DNA of 64,000 bases, from NCBI GenBank assembly GCA_015057705.1, contig SVDU01000001.1, forward strand, positions 389,299 through 453,298. Reading direction: 5' to 3'. The notes below the pieces were generated by a model. That model had not been told where the DNA came from and did not search any database. It saw only the letters and a list, made by a program, of their open reading frames with translations. Below, piece after piece: positions 7,250 through 15,225 of the stretch. This DNA is from Paenibacillaceae bacterium. Lineage in GTDB: Bacteria; Bacillota; Clostridia; Lachnospirales; Lachnospiraceae. A program made the translations under genes and the position numbers. Numbering within the stretch: position 1 is the stretch's first letter; each line of letters begins with the position of its first letter.

Positions 7250-8656
7250 ATGATTAAGTATTTTACGGTATATGGTCTATTTGGAAAGTTTAAAAATGAA
7301 ATAGTTTTTAATGAAAAAGAAAAAATCACTTTATTAATTGGACCAAATGGATGTGGAAAAACTACTACATTAAAAATACTAAAATGTGTTTTTATGGATA
7401 CTCTAAAAGAATTATGGAGATTTGACTTTGAGAAAATTGAAATAGGGATTGAAAATTCAATCATCAGGATTGAGACAGATAAGGAGTATCCCTATTTACA
7501 AAAAAAAATGAATAGAAACAACAAGACCTTCTCGATTCATGGCGTATTTAAAATTTTTTTGAATGATAAACCTATGGAATATGTATATTCTAGAAATACA
7601 GATAAGTATTTAGAAAGAAATTATATAAAAAATCATTACTATGAAGATGAGATTAGTGAAATTACGAAATTTAATCCATATATTGAAAGGAGTATAATAA
7701 AGGAAGAATATAATGATACTTCTGCAGCAATTGAGTTGAATTTTCCTGAAGAAATAAAAGTACTATTAGAAAAAGTTAAAATCGATTTTGTTTCAACTAA
7801 TAGATTACTAAAGATGGATATAGACGAAAATATTCCTTTACGTGAATTGAGAAATCGTTTTCGCTATGAAAATATGGTTGAAGTATATTCAAATGAATTA
7901 GTTAAAATGATTAAAGATACATTATCTGAATATGCTAATATATCACAAAAATTAGATGAAGCTTTTCCGGGAAAAATATTTGAAGCTTTAAAAAATAATA
8001 TATATTATGATGAAGATAAAGAATTAGTAGAAAAAAAAATTGAGGAAATTAATACTCTAAGAGAAAAACATATTAAAACGGGTATACTTGAGAGCAATGA
8101 AACTACAAAATACATTACAGATAGTATTGATACTGTTGATTCTAAAACATTGCCTATATTAAAGGTTTATTATAAAGATACAGAAGAAAAATTAAAATCT
8201 CTCAATGATTTGTCTGACCGTATTTTATTGTTTATTGATTTGGTAAATAGAAAATTAATGTATGGTAAGCAGCTTATTATAACAAAAGAAAAAGGAATTC
8301 AAATAACAGATGAAAAAGGAATACAAATAACAGAAGAAAAAGGAATACAAATAACAAAAGAAAAAGGAATTCAAATAACAGATAGAAAGAAGATAATAGA
8401 ACTTTCCCAATTATCCTCTGGAGAGCAACAAGAGATAGTTTTACTGTATCGGCTTATATTTTCGTCAAATGAAAATCAGTTAATCTTAATTGACGAACCT
8501 GAAATTTCATTGCATGTAGCATGGCAGAGACAATTTGTTGATGACTTAAAGAAGATTATTGAATTAAATAAAATGAATATATTAATTGCTACACACTCAC
8601 CTCAGATATTAAATGATTATTGGAATCTAACAGTAAAATTGGGTGAGGTAGAATAG
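7250..8656 (+). CDS. AAA/ABC-type ATPase of a PARIS-like defence pair (AriA-like)
   Basis: ATG at 7250 after a run of G (AGGGGGGATG). The 468-residue product is a single ABC/SMC-type ATPase: Walker A GPNGCGKTT at 31-39, signature LSSGEQQ at 388-394, Walker B LILIDEPE with D415/E416, and the H-loop histidine H449 in ATHSPQ. Between the two halves lies a long helical region with a perfect tandem peptide repeat (residues 347-378). The next gene, one base downstream, is a DUF4435 protein; ATPase plus DUF4435 is the composition of PARIS (AriA/AriB), where the ATPase holds the Toprim-type nuclease inactive until an anti-restriction protein is sensed. Lengths fit. Other ATPase/DUF4435 or OLD-like systems are alternatives. 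Confidence 0.75.
   Translation: MIKYFTVYGLFGKFKNEIVFNEKEKITLLIGPNGCGKTTTLKILKCVFMDTLKELWRFDFEKIEIGIENSIIRIETDKEYPYLQKKMNRNNKTFSIHGVFKIFLNDKPMEYVYSRNTDKYLERNYIKNHYYEDEISEITKFNPYIERSIIKEEYNDTSAAIELNFPEEIKVLLEKVKIDFVSTNRLLKMDIDENIPLRELRNRFRYENMVEVYSNELVKMIKDTLSEYANISQKLDEAFPGKIFEALKNNIYYDEDKELVEKKIEEINTLREKHIKTGILESNETTKYITDSIDTVDSKTLPILKVYYKDTEEKLKSLNDLSDRILLFIDLVNRKLMYGKQLIITKEKGIQITDEKGIQITEEKGIQITKEKGIQITDRKKIIELSQLSSGEQQEIVLLYRLIFSSNENQLILIDEPEISLHVAWQRQFVDDLKKIIELNKMNILIATHSPQILNDYWNLTVKLGEVE
8288..8383 (+). repeat. Four tandem 24-bp repeats inside the ATPase gene
   Basis: Four in-frame copies of a 24-base unit encode EKGIQIT followed by D, E, K and D. The repeat sits just before the ABC signature motif. 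Copies differ at a few bases, mostly ATTC/ATAC within the Ile-Gln codons and at the last codon. Confidence 0.9.
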
Positions 8657-8657
8657 C

Positions 8658-9536
8658 ATGTTTGAACAAGAGATGAAACAGAGTCCTGTAGAATTAGCAG
8701 ATGAAATCGGAATGATGTTATGTGGATTAGAAGATAAATTTATTCTTGTAGAAGGAGATTCTGATAAACGATTTTGGAATACATTACAAATTAGTAATAA
8801 AAAAAAGTATCGAATATACCTTGGTGCTAAAATAGATTCTAATAGTAACAAAGATTACGTAATTAATGTGCTAAAGTTATTATATGAAAGAAATATAGAA
8901 GCTAACATTATCGGAATTGTAGATGCGGATTATGATTTTTTAGATGATATAAATGTCTCACTTAAAAGCTTATATTATTATAAATATAAAGACTTAGAGT
9001 TGACTCTGTTAAAGAGTCCTTCTTTGGATATAGTAAATGAATTGGTCTCATCAAATAAAAAAAGGAAGCCAACTTATGAATTATTAGAATTAATTCTTAC
9101 AAAAACATATCCTCTAGGAATTCTAAGACTTGTTAATGAGAAGTATAATTATAACTTTGATTTTAAAGATATTAAATTTAAAAAGCTGTATGAAAAAACA
9201 GAGGAAGATTTTTTGAAATATTTTTGTGATTATACTAAACTACCTTTTGATGAGAGAAGTATCTTAATTGAAAGATATAAATATATTAAAAATAAAAATT
9301 ACAGAAAGGAATATATTTGTAACGGCCATGATGCATTAGAAATATTTAGTTTATTATTGAAACAAGAGATAGCTAATGAAAGTCATTGTGAGCATAATGG
9401 AGGTATACTATGTGAAATGTTAATGTCATCATACCATCATATCCAATCATTAGAAAGTCATATCGATATAGAGTCATTCGATAATATAGTTATTTCATCA
9501 ATAAAAACTAAAGAATTGAATATATTAATGACTTAA
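8658..9536 (+). CDS. DUF4435 (Toprim-like) effector of a PARIS-like pair (AriB-like)
   Basis: ATG at 8658, one base after the ATPase stop, so translation is probably coupled. The 292-residue protein has the DUF4435 pattern: FILVEGDSDKRFW with E32 and D36, then GIVDADYDF with D89/D91, the acidic residues expected of a Toprim metal site. In PARIS the equivalent protein is released by the ATPase and cleaves a host tRNA, aborting infection; that behaviour is known for the family, not shown here. No second gene follows; a 530-base gap comes next. Confidence 0.75.
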   Translation: MFEQEMKQSPVELADEIGMMLCGLEDKFILVEGDSDKRFWNTLQISNKKKYRIYLGAKIDSNSNKDYVINVLKLLYERNIEANIIGIVDADYDFLDDINVSLKSLYYYKYKDLELTLLKSPSLDIVNELVSSNKKRKPTYELLELILTKTYPLGILRLVNEKYNYNFDFKDIKFKKLYEKTEEDFLKYFCDYTKLPFDERSILIERYKYIKNKNYRKEYICNGHDALEIFSLLLKQEIANESHCEHNGGILCEMLMSSYHHIQSLESHIDIESFDNIVISSIKTKELNILMT

Positions 9537-9832
9537 TAAAAAGATTATTTATAAAACATGATTAATATAGTTAATAGTGCTGAGTGCAAAATTAATTGAT
9601 TACCAAATAAAGATTGTAAACTTACAATGATTTTAAGCAAATCTAACCCTTTAGATAAATCGATTATTCTGGAATTAGGATGTACTGTAAAATATTTAAA
9701 ACAAGAGTTGCTATATTATAAATAATTTCATTTTAATTGAGAAAGTACTGTCCCGACGCTCGCATCCGTCAAAGACAGTATTAACCCCTTCCCAAAGGTT
9801 CGTTGTCGGGGTGGGGATAACAGCAGAGAAAG

Positions 9833-9859
9833 TCCAGGGTATCCGCCCTGGATTTTCTT
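9833..9859 (+). terminator. Terminator between the PARIS-like pair and the sirtuin gene
   Basis: TCCAGGG (9833-9839) and CCCTGGA (9846-9852) form a perfect 7-bp stem with a 6-base loop, followed by TTTTCTT. Confidence 0.85.
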
Positions 9860-9939
9860 GTCTTATTGTATCTCAATATTCCTCCCTGGTTGCCCGGTGC
9901 TGCTCTGACCAAGAATTTGATTGAGCTGCACTCTTTAAC

Positions 9940-9967
9940 TTGTATTATTTTCCATTTATAATATAAT
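9940..9967 (+). promoter_or_regulatory. Promoter for the DSR2-like gene
   Basis: TTGTAT (9940-9945), 16-base spacer, TATAAT (9962-9967). It leaves a leader of about 100 bases before the ATG at 10067. Confidence 0.45.
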
Positions 9968-10066
9968 AGATACAGAATTATTCATTTATTAATATGGTGG
10001 CATAGCTTAATATAATTGTAATAATGGGAAGTTAGAGCATCAAGAGATGCGCTGGGGGATAAATGT

Positions 10067-13030
10067 ATGTACGAACAAGAATTTCAAAGAATTGTAGACG
10101 CCTCAAGAAACCATTCCTTAACATTTTTTGTTGGCGCAGGTGTTTCGGCTCTATCCGGAGCTCCCTCCTGGAAAAAGTTAATCCAAGAAATTTGCTATAG
10201 GCTAAAACGTCCTATAAAAGAGGCGTATTCGTCAGATGAAAATTTGCAAATTCCTCAGATGTACTACTACTCTATTGAGAAAGATGATGATACGTATTAT
10301 AGCTTTATCGAAGAGCTACTTACCACTAATAACCTCCTACCAAATGAAGTTCACAAAGAATTGTTGAACTTCAATCCAAGCTCTTTTATAACAACAAACT
10401 TTGATAGCCTTATTGAGGAAGCTGCTATCCAATATTGTCAAAGCTTTAAGGTAGTTGCATGTGACGATGAAGTCTCAAGCATTAACGGCGACAGATATAT
10501 ATTGAAACTTCATGGTGACTTAAAGCATAAAAACATTGTATTTAAGGAAGAAGACTACCTAAATTATAGTGAGAATTTCAAATTAACTGAGACTCTGCTC
10601 AAGTCCATTTTTTCAACAAATACAGTTGTTTTTATTGGATATGGTTTAAATGATTACAACATAAAGTTGATTCTCAATTGGGCAAAAACGCTATTAAAAG
10701 ACCATTTTAATAAGCCTATCTTCATTTATACTGGTGAAACTCCATTAAGTACCGAAGAACTCTTATATCAAAAATCAAAAGGATTATGCGTGATTGAATG
10801 TGAAAAAATAGTTAAGCACTCCACTGATTATTTTACAAGATATATGTCTGTTCTAATGGCAATAAAAAAATCATCGGATTTATCTATCGATGGAAAAACA
10901 GAACAAGAGGCCTTTGGCATCCTATATGAACTATTAGAACCTCTTGATAGATTGAATACTTTAAGAATCAGAGATGTTTATTCTAAATTAAAGCCTTATA
11001 TAAGAATAAATGATGACGGAACAATTTTGACTTCCCCTAGCGAAAGTATTCTGATTCAATACTTTTTTAAAATAAATATGATCTCCGTCGAAGAATATGA
11101 ATCAATCCCTAAAGCTATACAAGAAAAGTATCAAGTTATTTTAAGAGTGTTTAGTAAAGCACAAATTGATAAAGTTGATATAGAACATAAGAGACACTTC
11201 TTTGCCAACAAGGAAGTTTACTTTGCTGATCCAAATTGTATAGGTTTTAATTATGAAAATATGTTTGCTTTTGCGTCAAAAAAGTATACTACAATTCGTG
11301 ATAATTACAAAAAGGGATTCTATCTTGCACGCTTAAAACAATATGACAAAGCATTCTATATGTTTGCTCAAATTGCTAATCAAGCATTTAAATCTAAGGA
11401 TTACCTATTTTATTATCTTGCAGAAGTCAACTGTATCAATCTTCGTATAATTCTACGAAATGTAAATCAGTATTACAACTGTTATGACATCGAAAAAATT
11501 GATGCGACAGCTCCAAATACTGATGACATCGAGCATTTGTTTGAAAAACTGCCAATTGAGTTTCAGAACCAATACATCAGCTTCAAAGATATACATTCAA
11601 CAAATCTATTATACCAATATTCTTATGAGGCTTTTGCTGATGGTCAAAAGCTTCGGAATGCAATAGAGTCAAATTCAATAGAGTATGGTTTTACAAGCAG
11701 TGCAAAAGCAATGTGTAGAATTAATGACTATTTACATTTCTTACTGGGTAATGGTATTGTTGTTGATCTTTTTGCTGAATTTAAAAATACTATTAATAAC
11801 TTGATGTCTCTGCTTGTCTATAAGTATTCTGTGCAAGGTAAAAAAAATCTGCAAGATGAATTTTTCCTCGGCTCTACGCAAGAGGAGGTATATTTTGATG
11901 AAATAGATTTTTATTGTTTTGTTGAATGCTTTAGTAGCAATGAATTAATTCAGTTATTTAGTAAGCATAAAGTGAAAACAATCACATTTCAAAAAATTGA
12001 TTTGGTTGAAAATGCAATAAATAATATGCTGAAATATTATGAACAGCTAATAAAAAAGAACGCAAGTTTTACAGAAATTATAAATTTACAAAGGCAAATA
12101 AAGTCATGTTTAGCTTTGCTGCGATATGTAGATATATCGCAGTCATTAGTTGAAACATTATGTCGGTTTCTTTTTAAATATGAATTCCGTGAAATACTGA
12201 TCAATGATAAAATTTCATTTCTTTATTATCAATTATTATGCAAAGAAATGTATAGTGATGTAACCTCGAAAATAATTGAGGACAAGTTGCTTTTTTATAT
12301 AGATTCTCAAATAAGGGCAATTGAGTCTTCAGAAAAATTTAATGAACCCTTGTCTAATAGTGGCCTTACCTATAGCAATTTGATCCACTACGTTGCTCCT
12401 AAAAATGAGCAATATCATTCACGTAGGGTAGCCATCCGAGTTTTGTATATTATTAAAAACAATATGACTGACATGGTTCCACATGTCTTAAAGGATTATT
12501 GGAACCATATCTCACCATATTCTCGATACAAAGTTACTACTTGGGTAAAGGAGAAATTAACATATTCTTTTAACTTTGATATGTTCACATTGCTAATTGA
12601 ATGCAACGTAAAAATTGATAAAAAATTAATTGAATCCCTTATAGGATACTTACGGGATATAATTCAGAAAGAATCTATAGAATCAAAAAAAACAGAGATT
12701 TTTACACACTCCGAAAGAGATCTCTATAGGGAATTGAAACTGGTTGGATATTGGTGTTTGATAAAAAAACTTCGTAAAGATGATTTTAAAGCCTTTGTAG
12801 GTGTTAACGATTTTTTTGACTTCTTTTACCAATACGAAAAATTTGATTTTACTAAATTTGATGTATCGTGGCTTCTAAATCTTAATTTGCAAGCACTGAA
12901 AGCAATTGCAAATAACAAACTTGTTAAAGAAAAAATCAGATTTTCTATTGTGCATGTTTTGGATGAGGGAAATGTTTTAGATACAGATAAAATGAAATTA
13001 TTAGACATATTAACACATCATTTTTGCTAA
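10067..13030 (+). CDS. DSR2-like defence sirtuin (SIR2 NADase with long helical sensor domain)
   Basis: ATG at 10067; 987 residues, close to the roughly 1000 of Bacillus DSR2. The SIR2 domain spans about 1-285: FFVGAGVS at 20-27, TTNFD with N111 and D113, LHGD with H149, then KEEDYLNY and VFIGYGLNDYNI. N111 and H149 are 38 residues apart, as I recall for the catalytic N133/H171 of DSR2. The remaining 700 residues are predicted helical without a named domain, and the C-terminus (FDFFYQYEKFDFTKFDVSWL) resembles the DSR2 end. In DSR2, this half senses a phage tail tube protein and triggers NAD+ depletion. The gene has its own promoter and stands alone. Assignment from remembered sequence similarity, no alignment run. 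Confidence 0.85.
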   Translation: MYEQEFQRIVDASRNHSLTFFVGAGVSALSGAPSWKKLIQEICYRLKRPIKEAYSSDENLQIPQMYYYSIEKDDDTYYSFIEELLTTNNLLPNEVHKELLNFNPSSFITTNFDSLIEEAAIQYCQSFKVVACDDEVSSINGDRYILKLHGDLKHKNIVFKEEDYLNYSENFKLTETLLKSIFSTNTVVFIGYGLNDYNIKLILNWAKTLLKDHFNKPIFIYTGETPLSTEELLYQKSKGLCVIECEKIVKHSTDYFTRYMSVLMAIKKSSDLSIDGKTEQEAFGILYELLEPLDRLNTLRIRDVYSKLKPYIRINDDGTILTSPSESILIQYFFKINMISVEEYESIPKAIQEKYQVILRVFSKAQIDKVDIEHKRHFFANKEVYFADPNCIGFNYENMFAFASKKYTTIRDNYKKGFYLARLKQYDKAFYMFAQIANQAFKSKDYLFYYLAEVNCINLRIILRNVNQYYNCYDIEKIDATAPNTDDIEHLFEKLPIEFQNQYISFKDIHSTNLLYQYSYEAFADGQKLRNAIESNSIEYGFTSSAKAMCRINDYLHFLLGNGIVVDLFAEFKNTINNLMSLLVYKYSVQGKKNLQDEFFLGSTQEEVYFDEIDFYCFVECFSSNELIQLFSKHKVKTITFQKIDLVENAINNMLKYYEQLIKKNASFTEIINLQRQIKSCLALLRYVDISQSLVETLCRFLFKYEFREILINDKISFLYYQLLCKEMYSDVTSKIIEDKLLFYIDSQIRAIESSEKFNEPLSNSGLTYSNLIHYVAPKNEQYHSRRVAIRVLYIIKNNMTDMVPHVLKDYWNHISPYSRYKVTTWVKEKLTYSFNFDMFTLLIECNVKIDKKLIESLIGYLRDIIQKESIESKKTEIFTHSERDLYRELKLVGYWCLIKKLRKDDFKAFVGVNDFFDFFYQYEKFDFTKFDVSWLLNLNLQALKAIANNKLVKEKIRFSIVHVLDEGNVLDTDKMKLLDILTHHFC

Positions 13031-13131
13031 AGCCAATTATGATAACCGTTTTATGTATATAATAAATAGATTAAGTTAAGTATTGAGATTATTGAAAGTC
13101 ATTACTTGCAGCATATACAGGGGGTAAATAC

Positions 13132-14103
13132 ATGGAAAAACGGTATCAAATTTTTGTAAGTTCGACATTTGAGGATTTAGTAGATGAGCGTAAGAGGGTC
13201 ATAGAAACTATTTTAAATTTTAATCATATTCCAGCTGGAATGGAGTTGTTTACTGCCTCTAACGATGAACAATTTGAATATATAAAAAAAATAATGCATA
13301 ATTGTGATTATTATATTCTAATAGTTGGAGGCAGATATGGAACTATAAATCCAGATAAAGGTATAAGCTACACAGAGCAAGAATATCTTTATGCCTTGGA
13401 ATTAGGTTTACCAATTTTAGCTTTTTTACATGAGACACCATATGATTTGCCATCCAAAAGAAGGGATGATGAGAATAGAATACTATTTGATGCATTTCTA
13501 AAAAAAGTTAAAACAGGTAAGATGATTAAGTATTGGTCTAATATAGATAATTTGACTTCTTCAGTTTTACTAGGATTAAATTATGAATTTAATAATAATC
13601 CTAGGTTAGGTTGGGTGCGTGGCGGAGAAAGTAATAGTGCTGAACTTTTAAAACAAATTAATGATTTGAGGTTAGAAAAAGAGACGATAGAGAAGAAGTA
13701 TATGGAAGTTAAAGAGACTCTTCATGAAAACCAACCTAAATTTGAAAATTTAGCTGAAATGTCAGAGGTGTATACTGTCAGAGGAATAGAAATGGATGAA
13801 AATGGTGATAGCAATTTTTATGAGGATGATTTTGATTTTACTTGGAATGACATTTTTAAAGCAATTGGTCCGCACCTTAATCCTTGTGTAAAAAAAGACA
13901 TATTTGAAAAAATCGTAAAGTGTAATCTTGGTTATTATGGTTTCGAAGGAATCAGAGATGAGTGTATACAAACTATTAGGATACAGTTATATGCGCAAGG
14001 TCTTATATATCAAGATACAATATCAGGTAGCTTGCATATAGGTCTGACTCAAAAGGGAGAAGTATATCTATTGCAGATTATGACTATAAAGACGCAAAAG
14101 TAA
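13132..14103 (+). CDS. DUF4062 domain protein
   Basis: ATG at 13132 with AGGGGGT upstream; 323 residues. The DUF4062 domain covers about 1-100: YQIFVSSTFEDLVDERKRVIETIL at the start, MELFTASNDEQFEYIKK, then YYILIVGGRYGTI and SYTEQEYLYALELGLPILAFLH. It is related to TIR-type folds and often starts proteins of predicted immune or conflict systems. A coiled coil (about 165-200) and a C-terminal helical/winged domain follow. The next gene is only 12 bases downstream, so the two form an operon inside the defence block. A sensing or NAD-related role is inference. Confidence 0.8.
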   Translation: MEKRYQIFVSSTFEDLVDERKRVIETILNFNHIPAGMELFTASNDEQFEYIKKIMHNCDYYILIVGGRYGTINPDKGISYTEQEYLYALELGLPILAFLHETPYDLPSKRRDDENRILFDAFLKKVKTGKMIKYWSNIDNLTSSVLLGLNYEFNNNPRLGWVRGGESNSAELLKQINDLRLEKETIEKKYMEVKETLHENQPKFENLAEMSEVYTVRGIEMDENGDSNFYEDDFDFTWNDIFKAIGPHLNPCVKKDIFEKIVKCNLGYYGFEGIRDECIQTIRIQLYAQGLIYQDTISGSLHIGLTQKGEVYLLQIMTIKTQK

Positions 14104-14115
14104 GAAAGGTTAGCT

Positions 14116-14577
14116 ATGGAATATAATTATAATGATATATTGATACATGCAAATAAATTTTACAATATTTATTTAGAGATAGCAAAGAATAATGAAGATA
14201 AGGATGAGTATTCTTCCTATGCTGTCGAATTCGTAAATGGTACATTTACTTGTGAATTATATTTAAAAGCGTTATGTTTAAAACTGAATAAAAAGCATGC
14301 GCATGGTCATGACCTCAAGGACCTATTTATGTGTTTACCTGATGATTATAAGACTTTAATTGGGCAAAAAATGCATAAGGAAGACTATGCTTATCCTATA
14401 TATCCGAATAAAGACTGTGTATTAGATACACTCTGGTACGAGTTTAGTAAAGGATTTATTGAATATCGATATGAATATGAAAAAGTGGGTAATGGTAAAA
14501 GGTTGATTATTTTTCCAAATCTGTTATCTGAATTTGCAACTATTTTAAAAGAGGTTACTGAAAGTATCTATTTATAA
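14116..14577 (+). CDS. HEPN-like domain protein paired with DUF4062
   Basis: ATG at 14116 with AAAGGTT upstream, 12 bases after the DUF4062 gene. The 153-residue helical product contains FVNGTFTCELYLKALCLKLNK followed by GHDLKDLF, the core of HEPN-like proteins of the AbiV type. The canonical RxxxxH ribonuclease motif is not evident, so it may be a non-catalytic or partner HEPN. Pairing with a DUF4062 protein suggests a two-component toxin-antitoxin or abortive-infection unit. HEPN fold is likely; activity is unknown. Confidence 0.65.
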   Translation: MEYNYNDILIHANKFYNIYLEIAKNNEDKDEYSSYAVEFVNGTFTCELYLKALCLKLNKKHAHGHDLKDLFMCLPDDYKTLIGQKMHKEDYAYPIYPNKDCVLDTLWYEFSKGFIEYRYEYEKVGNGKRLIIFPNLLSEFATILKEVTESIYL

Positions 14578-14599
14578 GTATAATTACAAAATAATTACA

Positions 14600-14628
14600 T
14601 TGACACTACATATAACAGATGTTAGACT
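14600..14628 (+). promoter_or_regulatory. Candidate promoter of the packaging/late operon
   Basis: TTGACA (14600-14605), 17-base spacer, TAGACT (14623-14628), in the gap before the ParB/methyltransferase/terminase genes. The -10 region (GATGTTAGACTGT) resembles the stretch AATGTTAAAATGT at the ATPase promoter. Confidence 0.45.
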
Positions 14629-14653
14629 GTAAATGTAAAATTCTATCATATGT

Positions 14654-14691
14654 AAGGGGATTGCCGAAATGAAGACGGTAGTCCCTTTTTT
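14654..14691 (+). terminator. Imperfect terminator or leader hairpin ahead of the ParB gene
   Basis: AAGGGGATTGCCG (14654-14666) can pair imperfectly with CGGTAGTCCCTT and is followed by TTTTTT. It lies downstream of the candidate late promoter, so it may act as an attenuator or anti-termination target. Confidence 0.45.
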
Positions 14692-14713
14692 GCTCCCCAG
14701 GAAGGAGCATAAG

Positions 14714-15214
14714 ATGTATATAAAGAATGTGGCAGTGGAAGAGTTGCAGGTGGCGGCATATAATCCTAGAAAGGACTTGAAACCAGAGGATGTTGAGTAT
14801 CAAAGAATTAAAAAATCTTTAGATAAGTTTGGCTGCGTTGAGCCTATTATCTGGAATGAAAAGACTGGTAACGTAGTTGGCGGACACCAAAGGCTGAGAA
14901 TACTGATGGATGAAGGTGTAGAGGCAGTTGATGTCAGTGTGGTGAATCTTGATCCAATTGAGGAGAAGGCGCTTAATGTTGCACTGAATAAGATATCCGG
15001 TAATTGGGATATTGAAAAACTGACAGATATAATGCAGGAGCTTGTAGAAAAAGACTATGCCTCGCTTACCGGATACAGTGAAAAAGAAATTGAGAAGCTA
15101 ATTGATCAGGTGAATATTGATGCAACGATAAGCACTATGGGAGAGATAGATACGGCTGATTTCTCAGCGGATAACTTTAAAAATAAGTGCCCACGTTGTG
15201 GATTTCTTTATTAG
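14714..15214 (+). CDS. ParB N-terminal domain protein
   Basis: The ATG at 14714 is preferred over one at 14669 because GGAAGGAG lies 7 bases upstream and the homologous region begins there. The 166 residues carry a ParB-like nuclease fold: YNPRKDLKPEDVEYQRIKKSLDKFG, then NVVGGHQRLRILMDEG with the GGHQR motif, and a helical part to about 130. The C-terminus ends in CPRCGF, half of a zinc ribbon. Similar phage proteins are often fused to or beside DNA methyltransferases; here a C5 methyltransferase follows 11 bases later, so a link to genome modification is likely. The end looks clipped compared with relatives that continue past CPRCGF. Confidence 0.75.
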   Translation: MYIKNVAVEELQVAAYNPRKDLKPEDVEYQRIKKSLDKFGCVEPIIWNEKTGNVVGGHQRLRILMDEGVEAVDVSVVNLDPIEEKALNVALNKISGNWDIEKLTDIMQELVEKDYASLTGYSEKEIEKLIDQVNIDATISTMGEIDTADFSADNFKNKCPRCGFLY

Positions 15215-15225
15215 GAAGGGGATAT

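Larger units (their letters stand above)
9537..10066. other. Intergenic region with a GC-rich hairpin block
   Basis: No open frame of note. Bases 9537-9735 are AT rich. Bases 9746-9860 stand out as GC rich: TACTGTC (9746-9752) pairs with GACAGTA (9774-9780), followed by C-rich and G-rich stretches (9784-9816) that could also pair, then a strong terminator at 9833. It could be a small structured RNA or a long terminator region. Confidence 0.4.

Noticed and set aside
8288..8383. Tandem repeats as a possible CRISPR array
   Set aside because: Units are contiguous, without spacers, and are in frame inside an ATPase gene.
14669..15214. Longer ParB protein starting at 14669
   Set aside because: The extra residues come from the leader hairpin and lack a ribosome site; ATG 14714 has one and matches the domain start.
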